DNA of 44,935 nt from Alphaproteobacteria bacterium (GTDB lineage Bacteria > Pseudomonadota > Alphaproteobacteria > Caulobacterales > Caulobacteraceae): NCBI GenBank assembly GCA_003241825.1, contig QBLX01000007.1, positions 11,108-56,042 on the forward strand. The letters run 5' to 3'. Each line of letters starts with the position of its first letter. The first letter of the stretch is position 1. The notes beneath the pieces were generated by a model, which was given only the letters and a program-made list of their open reading frames with translations, ran no database searches and was not told the DNA's origin. Made by a program: the position numbers and the translations under genes. Positions 33,007 through 39,464 of the stretch are shown here, piece by piece.

Positions 33007-33186
33007 ATGTTAAAGTTTTTCGCCCAACTGATCAATGACGAGCGCGGCGCTACCGCAATCGAATACGGCCTGATCATCGCCTTGGTGGCTGTCGCGATCC
33101 TGACAGCCCTGACGGCCTTTTCGAGCACATCGACCGGCGTTTTCAACTCGGCCATGGCCAGTTTGAGCGCCGCCGTCGGCGGTTGA
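33007..33186 (+). CDS. Flp/Fap-type type IVb pilin subunit
   Basis: A 59-aa prepilin too short for many gene finders. The leader is MLKFFAQLINDERG and the predicted prepilin peptidase (TadV/CpaA) site is G-ATAIEYGLIIALVAVAIL. Glu is at position 5 of the mature protein (ATAIE), followed by the hydrophobic assembly helix and a short polar end (STSTGVFNSAMASLSAAVGG). These are the hallmarks of Flp pilins used for tight adherence and surface sensing in Caulobacterales. No cpa/tad genes are nearby, so it is an orphan pilin gene. AAGAAGG lies before the ATG. Its stop codon is 3 bases from the end of the convergent methyltransferase gene. Confidence 0.92.
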   Translation: MLKFFAQLINDERGATAIEYGLIIALVAVAILTALTAFSSTSTGVFNSAMASLSAAVGG

Positions 33187-33189
33187 TCC

Positions 33190-34077
33190 CTAAAGACCGG
33201 GTTTGTGCTCGACCACGCCCAGCGCATCGGCCAGTCGCGCCCGGGCTGATCCACGTGGCAGGGGTTTTGGCTGGCTCTCGTGCGGAGCCCATCCGGCCAG
33301 GTTGACGATCTCGAAGGTTGCAGGAATTCGCCCGTCGGCGTCGCCGTGGCGTTCCACATAGAGACCGGCAGCCCGCAGGAAGACAGACCGGCTCAGCGGC
33401 CGGATGGCTCCGGCAAGCACATTGGTCTCGCCCATACCCCGCAAGTCCCGGACCAGTGCGGAAAGGTCAGGATAGGTGACCGTCAGCCGGTCGACGTCAG
33501 AAACCGGCAGGGCAAACCCGGCCCTCTGCAGCAGGGCAGCGCCGTCATAGCCATCAGCAAAGGGCGATACACGGGCCTGGGCCCCGCCTCGCTCCGCCAG
33601 TTCCGCCTCGGTCAGGACCCCGCGCAACTCCTTGAGAGTGCCGGCACCCAGCAGTGTCCCGAGAAAGAGCCCGTCAGGCTTGAGGGCCCGCCGGATCTGG
33701 GCGAGGGCGCCGGGCAGGTCGTTGGCCCAGTGCAGGGTCATCAGCGACACCACCATATCGGTGGAACCGTCTACGACGGGCAAAGGGGCTGCACCGGGGG
33801 CGACCGCGCCTGCGATCGAGCGGGGCGAGCCGACCCGATCCACGGCTGCGCTATGCCTGAGCAGATCGGCGAAAGGCCCGGGGTGGGCTGACAGGTCGAC
33901 GGCAACGGGAAAGTCGCGCAATGTCGCTTCCAGACTGGCCACGGCATTCTCGGCCGCGCGTCTGTGCAGGAAGTCGGCCGCGGCAAACCGCCCGACGGAG
34001 CGCGCCAGACGTGCCGCACGGCGAGCGCTGTCGAAGATGATCGGCGGGCCGCCGGAGGGGTTATCGGAGGAGCTCAT
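33190..34077 (-). CDS. SAM-dependent methyltransferase-fold protein (NDUFAF5/BioC-like)
   Basis: A 295-aa protein with a class I methyltransferase fold. Seen are IIFDSARRAARLARS at the N-terminus, a degenerate motif I (VAVDLSAHPGPFADLLRH), DMVVSLMTLHWANDLPGALAQIRRALKPDGLFLGTLLGAGTLKELRGVLTEAE, and VSPFADGYDGAALLQRAGFALPVSDVDRLTVTYPDLSALVRDLRGMGETN. The LHWxNDLPGxLxQxxRxLKPDGxF and LRxMGExN segments match the alphaproteobacterial relatives of mitochondrial NDUFAF5, an arginine hydroxylase needed for complex I assembly in human cells. Whether the bacterial protein methylates or hydroxylates is unknown. Its start codon overlaps that of comF on the other strand. Confidence 0.82.
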   Translation of the reverse strand: MSSSDNPSGGPPIIFDSARRAARLARSVGRFAAADFLHRRAAENAVASLEATLRDFPVAVDLSAHPGPFADLLRHSAAVDRVGSPRSIAGAVAPGAAPLPVVDGSTDMVVSLMTLHWANDLPGALAQIRRALKPDGLFLGTLLGAGTLKELRGVLTEAELAERGGAQARVSPFADGYDGAALLQRAGFALPVSDVDRLTVTYPDLSALVRDLRGMGETNVLAGAIRPLSRSVFLRAAGLYVERHGDADGRIPATFEIVNLAGWAPHESQPKPLPRGSARARLADALGVVEHKPGL

Positions 34078-34867
34078 GTCGTTTCAGGATGGGGACTCGC
34101 GCCGGGGATTGAAAGCGCCCGCTCGACTTCGTGCGATCGGTCGCGGTCTTGTCGATCTGATCCTGCCGCCGCTGGCGCACGATACGCCGGAGGCCACAGC
34201 CGCAGCGGGCCTGACCGCAGGGGCCTGGAACAAGGTGATCTTTCTTGAATCTCCGGTCTGTGATGGCTGTGGAGCGGCTTTCGAATTCGACGGCGGGGCC
34301 TTTGCATCAGAGCGGTGCGCAGCCTGTATCGCCTCGCCATATGGCTTCCAGCGCGCCCGGGCGGCCTGTGTCTATGACGAGGCTTCGCGTAACCTGATCC
34401 TGAGATACAAGCACGGGGACCAGCAGCAGTTCGCGGCCTTGTTTGCGCGCTGGATCGCGCGCGCGGCCTCCGACCTGATCGCAGAAGCCGATGCGATCGT
34501 GCCGGTGCCCCTGCACAGGATGCGGCTGCTGGCCCGCCGCTTCAACCAGGCCGCCGAGATCGCACGCCCTCTGGCCCGGGGGGCCCGACTGGACTACCTG
34601 CCGGACGCTCTGGTGCGGACACAGGCCACGGCGAGCCAGGGCGGCAAGTCGATGCGGGGGCGTCGCCTGAACGTGAAAAAGGCCTTCGACGTCACCGAGG
34701 CGGGACGGCGACGCATCAAGGGCCGCCGGATCCTGCTGATCGACGATGTGCTGACGACGGGCGCAACGGGCGAGGCCTGCGCAAGGGTGCTGAAGGAAGC
34801 GGGCGCACGTTCGGTGGACCTTGCCGTCATTGCCCGGGTGCGAACCGCGCGGGAACTGCCTATCTAG
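34076..34867 (+). CDS. comF: ComF-family phosphoribosyltransferase-like protein
   Basis: A 263-aa ComF protein. The N-terminal part carries a double-zinc-ribbon-like pattern, CDGCGAAFEFDGGAFASERCAACIASPY. The middle (LRYKHGDQQQFAALFARWI, ADAIVPVPLHRMRLLARRFNQAAEIARPLA, SQGGKSMRGRRLNVKKAF) and the PRPP-binding loop ILLIDDVLTTGATGEACARVLK are typical. ComF is required for DNA uptake in naturally competent bacteria, where it acts with the ssDNA-handling machinery in the cytoplasm. In non-competent species the role is unclear. GGAGGAG precedes the ATG. A much longer in-frame reading into upstream DNA is antisense to the methyltransferase and was rejected. Confidence 0.92.
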   Translation: MSFQDGDSRRGLKAPARLRAIGRGLVDLILPPLAHDTPEATAAAGLTAGAWNKVIFLESPVCDGCGAAFEFDGGAFASERCAACIASPYGFQRARAACVYDEASRNLILRYKHGDQQQFAALFARWIARAASDLIAEADAIVPVPLHRMRLLARRFNQAAEIARPLARGARLDYLPDALVRTQATASQGGKSMRGRRLNVKKAFDVTEAGRRRIKGRRILLIDDVLTTGATGEACARVLKEAGARSVDLAVIARVRTARELPI

Positions 34868-34924
34868 TAGACCTGTCGTGTGAGGCATGTTTCGCTGCAC
34901 ACTGTGTTCTGAATGGAGCCCGTA

Positions 34925-35182
34925 TTGGCCGACGTTGTCATCTATACCAAGCCCGGTTGCCCCTATTGCATCGCTGCCGTGTCCCTGCTGACCCGCAAGG
35001 GAGCGGAATTCACGGAAATCGTCGCCTCCAGCGATCCGGTAAAGAAGTCAGAGATGATCGAGAAATCAGGCGGCAGGGCGACCTTTCCCCAGGTCTTCAT
35101 CGGCGGAAAGCACGTCGGTGGCTCCGACGACGTCCATGCCCTCGATCGCAAGGGTCAGCTCGACGCCCTGCTCGCCGCCTGA
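34925..35182 (+). CDS. grxC: Glutaredoxin 3
   Basis: An 85-aa dithiol glutaredoxin that reduces disulfides and glutathionylated proteins with glutathione. It shows VVIYTKPGCPYCIAAVSLL with the CPYC active site, KSGGRATFPQVFIGGKHVGGSDDVHAL with the cis-proline TFPQ and the GGSDD glutathione-binding motif. I chose the TTG at 34925 because GGAG lies 6 bases upstream and the product then begins MADVVIYTKPGCPYC, the usual GrxC start. An ATG at 34913 has no ribosome binding site and contains that GGAG in its own second codons. The Nit-type amidase begins 2 bases after the stop, so the two form a transcriptional unit. Confidence 0.93.
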   Translation: MADVVIYTKPGCPYCIAAVSLLTRKGAEFTEIVASSDPVKKSEMIEKSGGRATFPQVFIGGKHVGGSDDVHALDRKGQLDALLAA

Positions 35183-35184
35183 CC

Positions 35185-36024
35185 ATGTCGCGCGCCCTCG
35201 ACATCGCTTTGATCCAGACTCGGACGACAGCCACGGCCGATGCTGCCCTCGCTCATGTCGAGCCCCTGATCCGTCAGGCGGCAGCCGAGGGGGCGCGTTT
35301 CATCCTGACACCGGAAGGCACCAATCTGCTGGAACAGCGGCGTGACCGGCGCGGACTGGCCATCACGGACGAGGATCAGGACGTCGCGGTGGCAGGGCTT
35401 CGGCGCCTTGCTGCAGAACTGGGCGTATGGCTGCTGATCGGGTCGGCGATCGTGCGATCCGGACATCCCGCCGATGACCGTGCCGCAAACCGGTCGCTGC
35501 TGATCGATGCTCACGGCACGATCTCCGCCCGCTATGACAAGTTGCATGTCTTCGACGTCGATCTGCCGAACGGTGAAACCTACCGCGAGAGCGCGACCAT
35601 CCGGCCGGGCGATGGCGCGGGTCTGGCCGAGACGCCCTGGGGTCTGCTGGGCATGACCGTCTGCTACGACCTTCGCTTCCCCCACCTGTTCCGCCAGCTG
35701 GCCAAGGCAGGGGCCTGCATGATCGCCGTTCCTGCGGCCTTCACCGTGCCAACGGGTCAGGCGCACTGGGAAACCCTGCTGCGCGCGCGGGCCATCGAGA
35801 CGGGCTGTTTCATCATGGCCCCGGCCCAGGGCGGGACGCACGAGGACGGCCGGAAGACCTGGGGCCGGTCTCTTGTGGTCGGCCCCTGGGGCGAGGTGAT
35901 CGCCAAGGTCGATCACGACGAACCTTGCGTGCTCCATGCCCGACTGGATATGGGCGCGGTCGAAACGGCCCGGGCTTCGGTGCCGCAGTTGTTGCACGAC
36001 CGCGATTTCGCGCCGCCTCGATAA
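35185..36024 (+). CDS. Carbon-nitrogen hydrolase, Nit-type (likely deaminated glutathione amidase)
   Basis: A 279-aa nitrilase-superfamily amidase with the Glu-Lys-Cys triad: Glu in ILTPEGTN, Lys in RYDKLHVFDVDLP and Cys in GMTVCYDLRFPHLFRQLAKAGA. The final block WETLLRARAIETGCFIMAPAQGGTHEDGRKTWGRSLVVGPWG is also conserved. It lies in the Nit1/Nit2 branch. Nit1 and its bacterial counterpart YbeM hydrolyse deaminated glutathione, a repair reaction. The immediate partner gene, grxC, favours that glutathione-repair role here over omega-amidase, but this is inference. It starts 2 bases after the grxC stop and is followed by the DUF1178 gene after 10 bases. Confidence 0.88.
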   Translation: MSRALDIALIQTRTTATADAALAHVEPLIRQAAAEGARFILTPEGTNLLEQRRDRRGLAITDEDQDVAVAGLRRLAAELGVWLLIGSAIVRSGHPADDRAANRSLLIDAHGTISARYDKLHVFDVDLPNGETYRESATIRPGDGAGLAETPWGLLGMTVCYDLRFPHLFRQLAKAGACMIAVPAAFTVPTGQAHWETLLRARAIETGCFIMAPAQGGTHEDGRKTWGRSLVVGPWGEVIAKVDHDEPCVLHARLDMGAVETARASVPQLLHDRDFAPPR

Positions 36025-36034
36025 GGTCCCGCCG

Positions 36035-36469
36035 GTGATCCGCTATGCCCTGCAGTGTGATTCCGCCCATGGCTTCGAGGCCTGGTTCAGCTCGTCATCC
36101 GACTATGACGTCCAGAGCGAGCGTGGGCTGATCGAATGCCCGTACTGCGCCTCGCACAGCGTGACCAAGCAGATCATGGCCCCCGCCGTGGCCGGCACCC
36201 GGCGTGAAGCGTCTTCGCCGGAAACGGCTGCCAAGGTGCGATCCATGATGATGGACGTGGCCCGCGAGGTGCGCAGCCATGTCGAGCAGAATTTCGACTA
36301 TGTCGGCGACACCTTTGCTCGCGAGGCCCGGGCCATCCATGAAGGCGCGGCCGAGAAACGCGAAATCTATGGCGAGGCGACACCGACCGAGATCAAGGCG
36401 CTCAAGGCCGATGGCGTCCCGGTCACGCCCCTGCCTCCGCCGCCGGTCGATCCGGCCAAGATCAACTGA
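36035..36469 (+). CDS. DUF1178 family protein
   Basis: A 144-aa protein that starts MIRYALQCDSAHGFEAWFSSSSDYDVQSERGLIECPYCASHSVTKQIMAPAV. The single Cys near the start and the CPYC pair give a rudimentary zinc ribbon. The second half is helical (VRSMMMDVAREVRSHVEQNFDYVGDTFAREARAIHEGAAEKREIYGEAT) and ends in a Pro-rich tail. The N-terminal IxYxLxCxxxHxFExWF and YVGxxFAxEARxIHxG motifs define DUF1178, whose function is unknown. It uses a GTG start at 36035 and overlaps the start of the GNAT gene by one base. It is nearly always downstream of the Nit-type amidase in alphaproteobacteria, suggesting a shared process. Confidence 0.9.
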   Translation: MIRYALQCDSAHGFEAWFSSSSDYDVQSERGLIECPYCASHSVTKQIMAPAVAGTRREASSPETAAKVRSMMMDVAREVRSHVEQNFDYVGDTFAREARAIHEGAAEKREIYGEATPTEIKALKADGVPVTPLPPPPVDPAKIN

Positions 36470-36969
36470 TGGCGCAGACCCGCGGCTGGCGTCCGATGAC
36501 GGCGAAGGATCTGGACGATGTCGTCGCCATCGCGTCGATCGGTTTTCCGGATCACCCCGAGGACAGGAACTGTTTCGCCAGCCGGCTATCGGTCTTTCCT
36601 GAGGGGTGTTTCATCCTCGACCGCGAGGCAGGGACCAAGGGCTATCTCATCACCTATCCCTGGACAGCGAACAGTGCGCCGGTGCTGAACCGGACCCTTG
36701 CTGTCCTGCCGGACGATGTGTCGGTGCTTTATCTGCACGATCTGGCCCTGCATCCGGACGTGCGGGGCGAGGGCTGGTCGCGGTCGGCCATGGACAATGT
36801 CCTGGCCGTGGCGACGCGCGGAGGCTGGTCCGGCGTGGCTCTGGTTGCCGTCAACGAAGCCGTCGACTTCTGGCGGCGGCACGGGTTCGAGGTGCAACAG
36901 ACGTCGGCCATGGCGGCCAAACTGGCCAGCTACGGTGCCGACGCCCGCTACATGGTTCGCCGCGTCTAG
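36469..36969 (+). CDS. GNAT-family N-acetyltransferase
   Basis: A 166-aa acyl-CoA-dependent N-acetyltransferase fold. It has RPMTAKDLDDVVAIASIGFPDHPEDRNCFASRLSVFPEGCFIL, the beta4 strand with YLHDLALHPDVRGEGWSRSAMDNVLA (the R/QxxGxG-like acetyl-CoA loop, here RGEGWS) and VALVAVNEAVDFWRRHGFEV for the last part. The substrate is unknown. Its ATG overlaps the stop of DUF1178 by one base (TGATG), so translation is probably coupled. Its 3' end overlaps the convergent lipoprotein gene by 4 bases. Confidence 0.88.
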   Translation: MAQTRGWRPMTAKDLDDVVAIASIGFPDHPEDRNCFASRLSVFPEGCFILDREAGTKGYLITYPWTANSAPVLNRTLAVLPDDVSVLYLHDLALHPDVRGEGWSRSAMDNVLAVATRGGWSGVALVAVNEAVDFWRRHGFEVQQTSAMAAKLASYGADARYMVRRV

Positions 36970-37184
36970 CTGCGGGTCCAGCCCTTCTCGGCCATACAGT
37001 CCTTGAAGGCCGCGCTGTTCGAACTGTCCACGCGATCGCGGCACTCCGAACGGGCGGTGTCGAATGGCTGGGCATTGTTGCCGTGCCAGGCGGTGTCGTC
37101 ATTGTCGGCATCGATCACGGTGATACAGGCCGAGGTCGAGAAGGCTGCGATGGCGATGACGGCGACAAGGGCGAGGCGTTTCAT
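36966..37184 (-). CDS. Small lipoprotein of unknown function
   Basis: A 72-aa exported protein. The signal sequence MKRLALVAVIAIAAFSTSAC ends in a lipobox (STSAC) with the lipidation Cys at residue 20. The mature 53 residues are hydrophilic (ITVIDADNDDTAWHGNNAQPFDTARSECRDRV...CMAEKGWTRS) and contain two further cysteines that could form a disulfide. Asp follows two residues after the lipidated Cys rather than directly, so outer-membrane sorting is likely. I do not recognise a family. An in-frame ATG four codons upstream (37196) is a less typical start. Confidence 0.75.
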   Translation of the reverse strand: MKRLALVAVIAIAAFSTSACITVIDADNDDTAWHGNNAQPFDTARSECRDRVDSSNSAAFKDCMAEKGWTRS

Positions 37185-37284
37185 GGCGAGCTCCACAAGG
37201 TTGAAGCGCTACCGTGACCAGTGCGGCTGTCCGATGTCCCGTTACAAACCGGCAATCCGGATGAATTCGCTGTAATCCTGCCGG

Positions 37285-38088
37285 TCAGTCCCGCGTCGCG
37301 ACCATCATGAAATTGATCGCCGTATCCTTGCTCTCGCTCCACCGGTCGGTGAGGGGATTGTAGGCCACACCATAGGGGCCGTGCACGGTGACCGGTTCGG
37401 CCGCCAGCATCTTGCGGATCTCGTCGGGCTTGAGGAACTGTCGCCAGTCGTGCGTCCCCGCTGGCAACCAGCGCAGGATGTACTCTGCCCCGATCTTGGC
37501 GAGGGCGAGGGACTTGAGCGTGCGGTTGAGGGTCGCCACGACCATCATGCCGCCCGGGGCCACCAGCCGCGAACAGGACCGGATGAAGGCTTCCGGATCG
37601 GCCACATGCTCGATCACCTCCATCGTCAGGACCACATCGAAAGGTCCGGCACCTTCGGCCTCCAGTTGCTCGACCGTTGCCGCGCGATAGGCGATGTCCA
37701 GTCCCTGGGGCTCGGCATGGGCACGGGCGGTGCCGATATTCTTTGCAGACGCGTCGATGGCGGTGACGGCAAAGCCCATCCGGTGCATCGGCTCGGCGAC
37801 CAGGCCGCCGCCGCAGCCGATGTCGAGCAGGGTCAGCCCCTCGAACGGGGCCCGCGCCTGTGGATCGCGCTCGAACCGCGCCGCAGCCTGGTCGCGGACG
37901 AAAGCCAGCCGGGTCGGGTTGAATTTGTGCAGGGGCGCAAACGGGCCTTTGACGTCCCACCAGAGGGCTGCCTGGGCCGAAAAACGGGCGACATCGGCAG
38001 GATCGATGCTTGCGCCCTCGGGAGAATCGGAAAAACCCGTCTCCGATTGGGGTTTGCGCTGAGGGTTGGTGTCGTTAGAAGCGGCCAT
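37285..38088 (-). CDS. ubiG: Ubiquinone biosynthesis O-methyltransferase UbiG
   Basis: A 267-aa SAM-dependent enzyme that performs both O-methylations of ubiquinone synthesis at the membrane-associated Ubi complex. Family motifs are clear: [38 protein letters not shown] near the N-terminus, SAM-binding [68 protein letters not shown], and [17 protein letters not shown], then [14 protein letters not shown]. The ATG at 38088 gives a product of typical length with a 35-residue polar lead; longer in-frame starts run into the lysC promoter. It is divergent from lysC with 57 bases between the starts. Confidence 0.96.
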   Translation of the reverse strand: MAASNDTNPQRKPQSETGFSDSPEGASIDPADVARFSAQAALWWDVKGPFAPLHKFNPTRLAFVRDQAAARFERDPQARAPFEGLTLLDIGCGGGLVAEPMHRMGFAVTAIDASAKNIGTARAHAEPQGLDIAYRAATVEQLEAEGAGPFDVVLTMEVIEHVADPEAFIRSCSRLVAPGGMMVVATLNRTLKSLALAKIGAEYILRWLPAGTHDWRQFLKPDEIRKMLAAEPVTVHGPYGVAYNPLTDRWSESKDTAINFMMVATRD

Positions 38089-38145
38089 GGTCGCGAGGGA
38101 TGAACGCCTGCGCCCCTTCATGCAAGACGGAGACGGCTCGCCACG

Positions 38146-39420
38146 ATGACGCGGCCTCAAACAGATCGACTGGTAATGAAGTTCGGCGGGACCTCCATGG
38201 GGGACCTCGAGCGCATTCGACGCGCCGCCCGTATCGTTGCGGCCGAGGTGCGCGCAGGCAAGTCGGTCGCCGTGGTCGTCTCGGCCATGGCTGGAAAAAC
38301 CAATGAGCTGGTCGCCTGGACCGATGGTGCGGGCAAATCGACGGCTGCAGATGCCATGACCGATGACGAATACGATGTCGTCGTCGCATCGGGTGAGCAG
38401 GTCACCTCGGGTTTGCTGGCCCTGACCCTGCGCAACATGGGCTTCAACGCCCGTTCCTGGATGGGCTGGCAGATCCCGATCCTGACCGACGATGCCCACG
38501 GCCGCGCCCGGATCGAGGACGTGCCGGGCGATGTGCTGGGGGCTGCTGTCGATTCCGGCGAGATCGCCATTGTCCCCGGCTTCCAGGGTGTGACGCGGGG
38601 CGGCCGGATCACGACACTGGGCCGAGGCGGTTCGGATACCTCGGCCGTGGCGGTGGCTGCAGCGCTGCAGTGTCCCTGCGATATCTATACCGACGTCGAC
38701 GGCGTCTACACCACCGATCCCCGCATCGTGCCCAAGGCGCGGCGGCTGGAAAAAGTGTCCTATGAGGAGATGCTGGAAATGGCATCACTCGGGGCCAAGG
38801 TGCTGCAGACCCGGTCGGTCGAACTGGCCATGGCGAAACAGGTGCCCGTGCGGGTGCTGTCGAGCTTCATCGAACCGGATGCCGACGGCGTCCTGCCGGA
38901 ATCGTCCGGCACATTGATCTGCGACGAGGATGAGATCGTGGAAAAACGTATCGTATCGGGCGTCACCATGAGCCGTGACGAGGCCAGGATTACCCTGCTG
39001 GGCCTGACGGACCGGGTGGATGCTCCGGCCGACGTCTTTACCCGCCTGGCCGAGGCCGGAGTGAACGTGGACATGATTGTCCAGTCCCAGGCCCGCACCC
39101 CGGGCTCGGTCAACCTGACCTTTACCACCGGCCGGCGCGATGCCGAGCGGGCCGAGGCCCTGATGACCGGAGCCCAGGCCGAGGTCGGGTTCGAGGAGAT
39201 CCGGGTCGATCAGGACGTGGCCAAGATCTCGGTCGTCGGGGTCGGCATGCGCAGCCATGCCGGCGTGGCGCAGACCATGTTCCGGGCCCTTGCCGACAAG
39301 GGGATCAAATTCCAGGCCATCTCGACATCGGAAATCAAGATCAGCGTCCTGATCGAGGATGCCTATGCGGAACTGGCCGTGCGCGCGCTGCATTCGGCAT
39401 ACGGGCTGGAAACAGTATAG
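38146..39420 (+). CDS. lysC: Aspartate kinase
   Basis: Phosphorylates L-aspartate with ATP, the first step toward lysine, methionine, threonine and diaminopimelate. The 424-aa protein has the kinase domain with [71 protein letters not shown] and [18 protein letters not shown]. Two ACT domains in the C-terminal part (from about residue 280) bind feedback inhibitors in the family. The length matches the lysine/threonine-regulated alphaproteobacterial enzymes. A small hairpin and the ribosome binding site of ptsP follow its stop. Confidence 0.97.
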   Translation: MTRPQTDRLVMKFGGTSMGDLERIRRAARIVAAEVRAGKSVAVVVSAMAGKTNELVAWTDGAGKSTAADAMTDDEYDVVVASGEQVTSGLLALTLRNMGFNARSWMGWQIPILTDDAHGRARIEDVPGDVLGAAVDSGEIAIVPGFQGVTRGGRITTLGRGGSDTSAVAVAAALQCPCDIYTDVDGVYTTDPRIVPKARRLEKVSYEEMLEMASLGAKVLQTRSVELAMAKQVPVRVLSSFIEPDADGVLPESSGTLICDEDEIVEKRIVSGVTMSRDEARITLLGLTDRVDAPADVFTRLAEAGVNVDMIVQSQARTPGSVNLTFTTGRRDAERAEALMTGAQAEVGFEEIRVDQDVAKISVVGVGMRSHAGVAQTMFRALADKGIKFQAISTSEIKISVLIEDAYAELAVRALHSAYGLETV

Positions 39421-39429
39421 GATTGCACA

Positions 39430-39450
39430 AGGCCGCGTTCGGAGCGGCCT
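39430..39450 (+). other. Intercistronic hairpin between lysC and ptsP
   Basis: AGGCCGC-GTTCGGA-GCGGCCT is a perfect 7-bp stem with a 7-base loop in the 44-base lysC-ptsP spacer. No T run follows; GGGAGG, the ptsP ribosome binding site, comes right after. It may be an mRNA processing or stabilising element, or chance. Confidence 0.45.
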
Positions 39451-39464
39451 GAACGGGAGGCTTC

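Noticed and set aside
33632-34075. Long N-terminal extension in frame with comF
   Set aside because: The extension is antisense to the methyltransferase, is absent from ComF proteins, and a strong GGAGGAG precedes the ATG at 34076.
37254-37290. ACCGGCA...TGCCGGT inverted repeat near the ubiG stop as a terminator
   Set aside because: The loop is over 20 bases and there is no T run, so it is probably chance.
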